DNA from: a virus
IMG/VR virus record: IMGVR_UViG_3300044624_003459
Coordinates: 1 to 28,599 of that record
Reading direction: 5' to 3' (one strand)
DNA length: 28,599 nucleotides
Below, piece by piece: positions 24,889 to 28,599 of the stretch. The notes under the pieces were generated by a model that ran no database searches, had not been told where the DNA came from, and worked only from the letters and a program-made list of their open reading frames with translations. A program made the position numbers and the translations under genes. The first letter of the stretch is position 1, and each line of letters starts with the position of its first letter.

Positions 24889-26676
24889 ATGGCATATACA
24901 ATCAATTTAACCGATGGCACAGTTTTTGCTACCATAACTGACGGTACCATCAACACAGCAAGTTCAATGATCTTGGTGGGCAAAAACTACGCTGGCTACG
25001 GTGAATTTTTAGACGAAAACTTTATTCACTTGTTGGAAAATGGGGCAAACATCACAGCTCCTGCAGCACCGCTAACAGGACAACTTTGGTGGGACAAAAC
25101 CAACAATTTGTTGAAAGTATACAACGGGTCCATATTCAAAACCATTTCAGCTGCCACAGCATCTGCTTCGCAACCAGCATCAAACGTCACTGGCGATCTA
25201 TGGTATGATACTACCAATCAACAACTGAAAGTGTACACAGGTGCAGCATTCATTGTGGTTGGCCCTGGATTCACCACAGCACAAGGCACATCAGGTGCTA
25301 TACCTGAAACTATTTTGAATTCGGTCGGCGCCACACGATTTATTACCAGTTTGTATGTGAACAATGTCAGAGTTGGTGTTGTGTATGAGGGAGCAAGTTT
25401 TACACCTGAAGTCAGTTTGCAGACAGCTTTCCCAACAATTTTCCCTGGTATCACCCTGAGTGCAAGTGTAGCCGGCGCTGTGTTTGCTGGCTCAGCTACC
25501 AATGCACAGTTGTTTGACAACCTTGACAGTCTGCAGTTCATGCGCAGCGATACTGCCACTGCTACCACTGGTGTACTGCGTGTGCAAAACAACACAGGCT
25601 TGTTTGTAGGCGCCGCCAATGTATTCAATGTCAACACCACTACCACAGATGCCAACATCAAGAGCAATATCTCTGGCGGCAACTTGATCATTCAAGCCAA
25701 TGTTGGCGGTGTCACATACGATGTGGCAAGGGCATTGGGAGTCAGTGGTACATTTGCTGTGGCCAATGCTGCCACAGTTGGCACCACATTGACTGTGACT
25801 GGCAATAGCGCAGGCGGTAATCTAGTCACAGCTGGTCAAGTATCAGCCACAGGCAACGTCACTGGTGGCAATATCAACACAGTGGCACTGATGCAAGCTG
25901 CCACTGTCAGTGCCACCGCTAACGTTCAAGCAGGCAATTTGCGTACTGCTGGGCAAGTCAGTGCCACGGGCAACATTACTTCAGCAGCCAATATTGCAGG
26001 TTCTTTCATACTTGGCAACGGATCGCAACTTACAGGATTGAGTCTAGGTGTGAGTGTGACCAAGATTGAAAATGGTACTTCTGAAGGCTTTATCAATGTG
26101 CCCAATGGCAACATTGCATTTACTGTAGCTGGTGTAGCCAATGTTGCTGTACTCACGTCAGGCACAGCTTTCTTTGCCGGTAACGTCAGCACAATTGGTA
26201 TTGAAAAAACTGGAACCAATGCCATTGGTAACATTGGTTCTAGTTCAAATTACTTTAACCGTGTGTTTGCCACGGCTACTACAGCACTTTACGCTGACGT
26301 TGCAGAACGTTTTGCAGCCGATGAACTGTTGGAACCAGGCACAGTTGTGGAACTAGGCGGCACAAAAGAAATTACTCGAAGCACTGAAGATTTAAGTGAG
26401 AATGTGTTTGGTGTTATAAGTACAAGACCAGCCTATACTATGAACGGCGGAGCCGGTGAGGATGACACTCATCCTCCGGTTGCAATGACCGGACGAGTTC
26501 CTGTAAAATGTGTGGGCACAGTGCGCAAAGGTGATCGATTGGTCAGTGCTGGAGATGGTTTTGCTAGGGCAGCAAAACCCGGCGAAGCCACAGCATTCAA
26601 TGTGATTGGTCGATCTTTGGAAAATAAACACTTAGAAGAATTAGGCACAATTGAAGCAATTGTGACTATCAAATAA
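24889..26676 (+). CDS. Tail fibre protein with C-terminal processing/chaperone-like domain
   Basis: The 595 residues have three parts. Residues 1-130 carry an N-terminal fibre module with two copies of a G-D/Q-L-W-Y/W-D-x-T-N-x-x-L-K-V-Y motif (GQLWWDKTNNLLKVYNG and GDLWYDTTNQQLKVYTG), common in marine phage fibres. The middle has repeats such as TAGQVSATGN, VTGGNI and GNGSQLTGLS, suggesting a trimeric beta-helical shaft. From about residue 464 (TALYADVAERFAADELLEPG, then GVISTRPAYTMN and ALTGRVPVK-like MTGRVPVKCVG with VRKGDRLVS) there is a domain I recall at the C-terminus of many marine phage fibres, related to self-processing or intramolecular-chaperone ends. Whether it cleaves itself cannot be told here. 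The canonical TATAAATA at 24856-24863 and an AACAGG at 24875-24880 precede the ATG. It probably binds the host surface. Confidence 0.88.
   Translation: MAYTINLTDGTVFATITDGTINTASSMILVGKNYAGYGEFLDENFIHLLENGANITAPAAPLTGQLWWDKTNNLLKVYNGSIFKTISAATASASQPASNVTGDLWYDTTNQQLKVYTGAAFIVVGPGFTTAQGTSGAIPETILNSVGATRFITSLYVNNVRVGVVYEGASFTPEVSLQTAFPTIFPGITLSASVAGAVFAGSATNAQLFDNLDSLQFMRSDTATATTGVLRVQNNTGLFVGAANVFNVNTTTTDANIKSNISGGNLIIQANVGGVTYDVARALGVSGTFAVANAATVGTTLTVTGNSAGGNLVTAGQVSATGNVTGGNINTVALMQAATVSATANVQAGNLRTAGQVSATGNITSAANIAGSFILGNGSQLTGLSLGVSVTKIENGTSEGFINVPNGNIAFTVAGVANVAVLTSGTAFFAGNVSTIGIEKTGTNAIGNIGSSSNYFNRVFATATTALYADVAERFAADELLEPGTVVELGGTKEITRSTEDLSENVFGVISTRPAYTMNGGAGEDDTHPPVAMTGRVPVKCVGTVRKGDRLVSAGDGFARAAKPGEATAFNVIGRSLENKHLEELGTIEAIVTIK
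25079..25272 (+). repeat. Duplicated LWWD/LWYD motif in the tail fibre
   Basis: GQLWWDKTNNLLKVYNG and GDLWYDTTNQQLKVYTG, about 38 codons apart. The unit is widespread in marine phage fibres and probably forms a beta-hairpin near the attachment end. Confidence 0.7.
25795..25992 (+). repeat. SATGN/GGN shaft repeats in the tail fibre
   Basis: VTGNSAGGNLVTAGQVSATG is followed by NVTGGNI, TVSATANVQAGNLRTAG and QVSATGNITSAANI. The regular T/A-x-G-N spacing fits a beta-helical trimeric shaft. TAGQVSATGN occurs twice. Confidence 0.7.
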
Positions 26677-26689
26677 AAGGAAACAACAT

Positions 26690-27688
26690 ATGACATATTC
26701 ATCAGGCGGCTTGATTCAAGCAACAGATTACAACGGCTTTGCAGACACCACTGCAGGAGCCAATGTCAACGCCACCTGGGGCACTGGTGTCACCAGTGCT
26801 GGCTATGGACAAACTGCTCTTACCACTGTGAGTGCAGCCGGCACTGTGACAGCCACAAACTGGGCCAGTCTAGTCAATACCATTTCTTCAATGGCTGCTC
26901 ATCAAGGCACAACCATCACTGCAAGATCAGCGCCAGTGGCCACCAATCTGATACAAATATTAGCAGCAGTCAACACAGACATCACCAACTGCTACAACAA
27001 TCGTGGCAACGCTGTGGCCAATGGCACACAATTTACTGGATACACTGGAACCAACTCAAAGACCACACAAACTGGCACGTCTGGCGGCGGTGCATGGACC
27101 ATCACATTCACCAACACAGTGACTTTTGCCTCAGCTGACGCAGCAAGGTATTTTTTCAACGCTGGCGGTAGAATCAAAATTGACGTAGCCAAATCCAGCA
27201 CCGGTCTCACCGGCGATCCCGAATGGAATGATCTGGCCACCACCTTGTGCGGCGACATTTTTATCACTGGCGGCGCTTTCAGTCAAACCATTGCTAGCAC
27301 AGTGTACACTGGAACTACCAAAGTTGGCGGAACTGGCACACCCAACACCTTGGCCACTACCACAGGCTTTTTTGATCTCACACCCGGTGGCGCTGCCACC
27401 ATTGTGTACAAACAGTTTGCAGATTCGGCTCCATACACTGCCAATTTTATACAACACAGTTTGAGTCTCAATGCAGCCAGCACTGTATTGACCATTACCA
27501 CACTGTGGTCAGCCAGTGACTCCAACACACCACCTGTGGGCGGCACTGACCCAATTACCGGTGGTACTGCTGCCTCAGGCGCCACTCCGGGTACAGCACC
27601 ATGTACCATTGTGACATACTTCCCACCAAGTACCACTTACCTCTCTGCGTCATGGGGCACACCCACAGTAGCAGCCACCACAGTCTAA
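26690..27688 (+). CDS. Fibre-like virion structural protein (332 residues)
   Basis: The N-terminus reads LIQATDYNGFADTTAG, then WGTGVTSAGYGQTALTTVSA, then VTATNWASLVNTISSMAAHQGT. This pattern (I-x-A-x-D-Y-N, G-Y-G-Q, T-x-x-W-x-x-L, H-Q-G-T) I recall from structural proteins beside tail fibres in several marine phages. The remainder is rich in Thr, Gly, Ser and Ala with alternating hydrophobics, as in beta-sandwich virion proteins. No enzyme motif, signal peptide or membrane span is seen. It follows the tail fibre by 13 bases with a good Shine-Dalgarno (AAAAGGAAA, 26675-26683) and no promoter of its own, so it is probably read in the same transcript. A hairpin with T-runs follows the stop directly, marking the end of the late operon. 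Confidence 0.88.
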   Translation: MTYSSGGLIQATDYNGFADTTAGANVNATWGTGVTSAGYGQTALTTVSAAGTVTATNWASLVNTISSMAAHQGTTITARSAPVATNLIQILAAVNTDITNCYNNRGNAVANGTQFTGYTGTNSKTTQTGTSGGGAWTITFTNTVTFASADAARYFFNAGGRIKIDVAKSSTGLTGDPEWNDLATTLCGDIFITGGAFSQTIASTVYTGTTKVGGTGTPNTLATTTGFFDLTPGGAATIVYKQFADSAPYTANFIQHSLSLNAASTVLTITTLWSASDSNTPPVGGTDPITGGTAASGATPGTAPCTIVTYFPPSTTYLSASWGTPTVAATTV

Positions 27689-27693
27689 CCAAA

Positions 27694-27727
27694 AGGGACA
27701 ACAGTCCCTAGACTTTTCCCTGTTTTT
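27694..27727 (+). terminator. Probable intrinsic terminator closing the structural operon
   Basis: AGGGAC and GTCCCT (27694-27699 and 27704-27709) form a 6-bp stem with the loop AACA. TTTT at 27714-27717 and TTTTT at 27723-27727 follow. The first T-run starts four bases after the stem, so efficiency may be modest. It begins five bases after the stop of the 332-residue gene. Confidence 0.55.
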
Positions 27728-27737
27728 CCTGTATAAT
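27709..27737 (+). promoter_or_regulatory. Sigma70-type promoter for the 102-residue gene
   Basis: TAGACT (27709-27714, four of six matches to TTGACA) is followed by exactly 17 bases and a perfect TATAAT (27732-27737). The ATG lies five bases after the -10 element, so the transcript should begin at or within a base or two of the ATG. The -35 overlaps the foot of the terminator stem. It is unlike the NATAAATA elements used elsewhere in the window, so this gene may be expressed earlier or by the host enzyme alone. Confidence 0.6.
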
Positions 27738-27742
27738 GCATT

Positions 27743-28051
27743 ATGAATACTGATGCCCTAGTTGCTCACGCACGAGCTCGATTTGATCATGCAGCCGCTC
27801 GTCGGGTGCTTAAAGAGAAATATGAAGCCAAAATGGTTTTTGCCCATGCTGGCGGGATGTGGCGTGCCGGTCCCGACCTGTTGACCACACTATTGGCCTG
27901 CGCACAAGACAAGGATGTTGTGATACTAGACTTGTATGAAACCCCTGTTAAAATTACAGTAACAGACTTGTTTGCTCGAGCACACGAACGTTGGCAAGAA
28001 CAAATGAACGCATGGAAAGTAGAATGGGACGAACTAAACCAAAAACGCTGA
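27743..28051 (+). CDS. Conserved small phage protein of unknown function (102 residues)
   Basis: The protein starts MNTDALVAHARARFDHAAAR, followed by RVLKEKYEAKMVFAHAGGMW; I recall close relatives in marine T4-like phages, all without assigned function. It looks mixed alpha/beta and soluble, with a basic N-terminal helix (residues 6-30), a Gly-rich turn at AHAGGMW (~36-42), a beta segment DVVILDLYETPVKITV (~58-73) and a C-terminal helix (ARAHERWQEQMNAWKVEWDE). No catalytic motif is clear. Its expression looks separate from the structural operon: a terminator hairpin lies upstream and a sigma70-type promoter (TAGACT, 17 bases, TATAAT) ends five bases before the ATG. There is no Shine-Dalgarno, so a leaderless transcript is likely. 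The last 28 bases overlap the next gene in another frame. Confidence 0.88.
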   Translation: MNTDALVAHARARFDHAAARRVLKEKYEAKMVFAHAGGMWRAGPDLLTTLLACAQDKDVVILDLYETPVKITVTDLFARAHERWQEQMNAWKVEWDELNQKR

Positions 28052-28599
28052 GTCAAGGTGTCGTGATCTTTGCCTTTAACAATGAAGCCACAGATTACAT
28101 CTCCATGGCAGCATGGAGCGCTCGAAACATTCGTCGCCACTTGAACTTGCCTGTGGCTGTGGTCACAGATGCGCCCGAAGTGGCCGCTGAACACAAATTT
28201 GAACACATTATTGTGACCGCAGCAGACACTGGCGGTTCAAGACACTTTGCAGACTATAATGCCACAGTGACCTGGCACAATGCCGGACGAGTCAACGCCT
28301 ATGAGTTATCTCCATTTGATCAAACCTTGGTACTGGATGCTGACTATGTTGTGGCCAGTGACTCACTATTGGATGTATTGAAATTACCACAACAGTTTGC
28401 AGCCTTTCAGGATGCATTTGACCCTAGCAGCATGTCCAATCTTGAAACATTTGGTGAGTACAAGATGCCCATGTGGTGGGCCACTGTGATGATGTTTCGT
28501 CGTGGCAACATCAGTCAATACATATTTGATAGTATGCAAATGATACGAGCCAACTGGCAACACTACCGAGACTTGTATGGCATACACCAAAGCAACTAT
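28024..28599 (+). CDS. Glycosyltransferase-like protein (3' partial)
   Basis: The frame is open from an ATG at 28024 to the right edge (192 codons), so the C-terminus is missing. Residues ~12-48 (GVVIFAFNN, then YISMAAWSARNIRRHLNLPVAVVTD) look like the first beta-alpha-beta unit of a GT-A nucleotide-sugar-binding fold. LVLDADYVVASDSLLDVL (102-119) carries a DAD at 105-107 in the place of the DxD metal-binding motif, and MPMWWATVMMFRR follows. I recall similar proteins in marine T4-like phages near fibre genes, often annotated as hypothetical. A role in glycosylating virion or host components is inference; a diverged non-catalytic relative is possible. A weak purine run (GGAAAG, 28014-28019) precedes the ATG, inside the upstream gene. 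An ATG at codon 28 is a less likely start because it would delete the first strand. Confidence 0.8.
   Translation, partial: MGRTKPKTLSQGVVIFAFNNEATDYISMAAWSARNIRRHLNLPVAVVTDAPEVAAEHKFEHIIVTAADTGGSRHFADYNATVTWHNAGRVNAYELSPFDQTLVLDADYVVASDSLLDVLKLPQQFAAFQDAFDPSSMSNLETFGEYKMPMWWATVMMFRRGNISQYIFDSMQMIRANWQHYRDLYGIHQSNY

Noticed and set aside
1-28599. Search for tRNA genes, integrase, transposase, reverse transcriptase or defence genes
   Set aside because: Nothing recognisable was found. The window is filled by late structural genes with gaps of at most 54 bases, leaving no space for an RNA gene or cargo region.

Overview
The window is a late (virion-assembly) segment of a T4-like tailed phage with a contractile tail. 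It reads as an environmental, probably aquatic, myovirus. Every gene lies on the + strand and they are packed almost end to end. The gene order matches the baseplate block of marine T4-like phages: a hub-like structural protein, then gp5, an associated structural protein, gp25, gp6, a giant protein and tail-fibre genes. There are no RNA genes, CRISPR arrays, integrases, transposons or lysogeny genes. The host cannot be named from this stretch. Base composition looks moderate (mid-40s % GC by eye, not computed).

Layout. Bases 2-1717 hold a structural protein cut by the left edge. Bases 1726-3228 encode the gp5-type spike, with an OB fold and a beta-helix but no lysozyme domain. Bases 3225-4625 encode a 466-residue structural protein of unknown role, translationally coupled to gp5. 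Bases 4643-5017 are gp25 and 5064-8642 are gp6 with an unusual Gly/Ser tail. Bases 8643-24086 are one uninterrupted gene for a 5147-residue modular protein, filling over half the window and sitting where T4 has gp7-gp10. Then come an uncatalogued 50-residue ORF (24106-24258), a 201-residue protein (24255-24860), a tail fibre with a C-terminal processing/chaperone-like domain (24889-26676) and another fibre-like structural protein (26690-27688). A compact terminator plus sigma70-type promoter follows. It leads into a 102-residue conserved small protein (27743-28051) and a glycosyltransferase-like protein cut by the right edge (28024-28599).

How they work together. gp5 and the upstream protein would form the central hub and spike. 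gp25 and gp6 build the wedges and start sheath assembly. The giant protein probably decorates or replaces the outer wedge and carries many glycan- or surface-facing modules: a seven-repeat FG-GAP-like propeller, Trp/Tyr modules resembling small carbohydrate-binding domains, and beta-sandwich repeats. The two downstream fibre-like proteins probably contact the host.

Regulation. Four intergenic NATAAATA elements match the T4-type late promoter. Two of them, and the sigma70-type TATAAT, lie so close to the ATG that the mRNA would be leaderless or nearly so. These are exactly the genes with no Shine-Dalgarno sequence; the genes with more distant promoters or none have one. This pairing is the most unusual regulatory signal in the window. 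The giant modular protein is the most unusual product.
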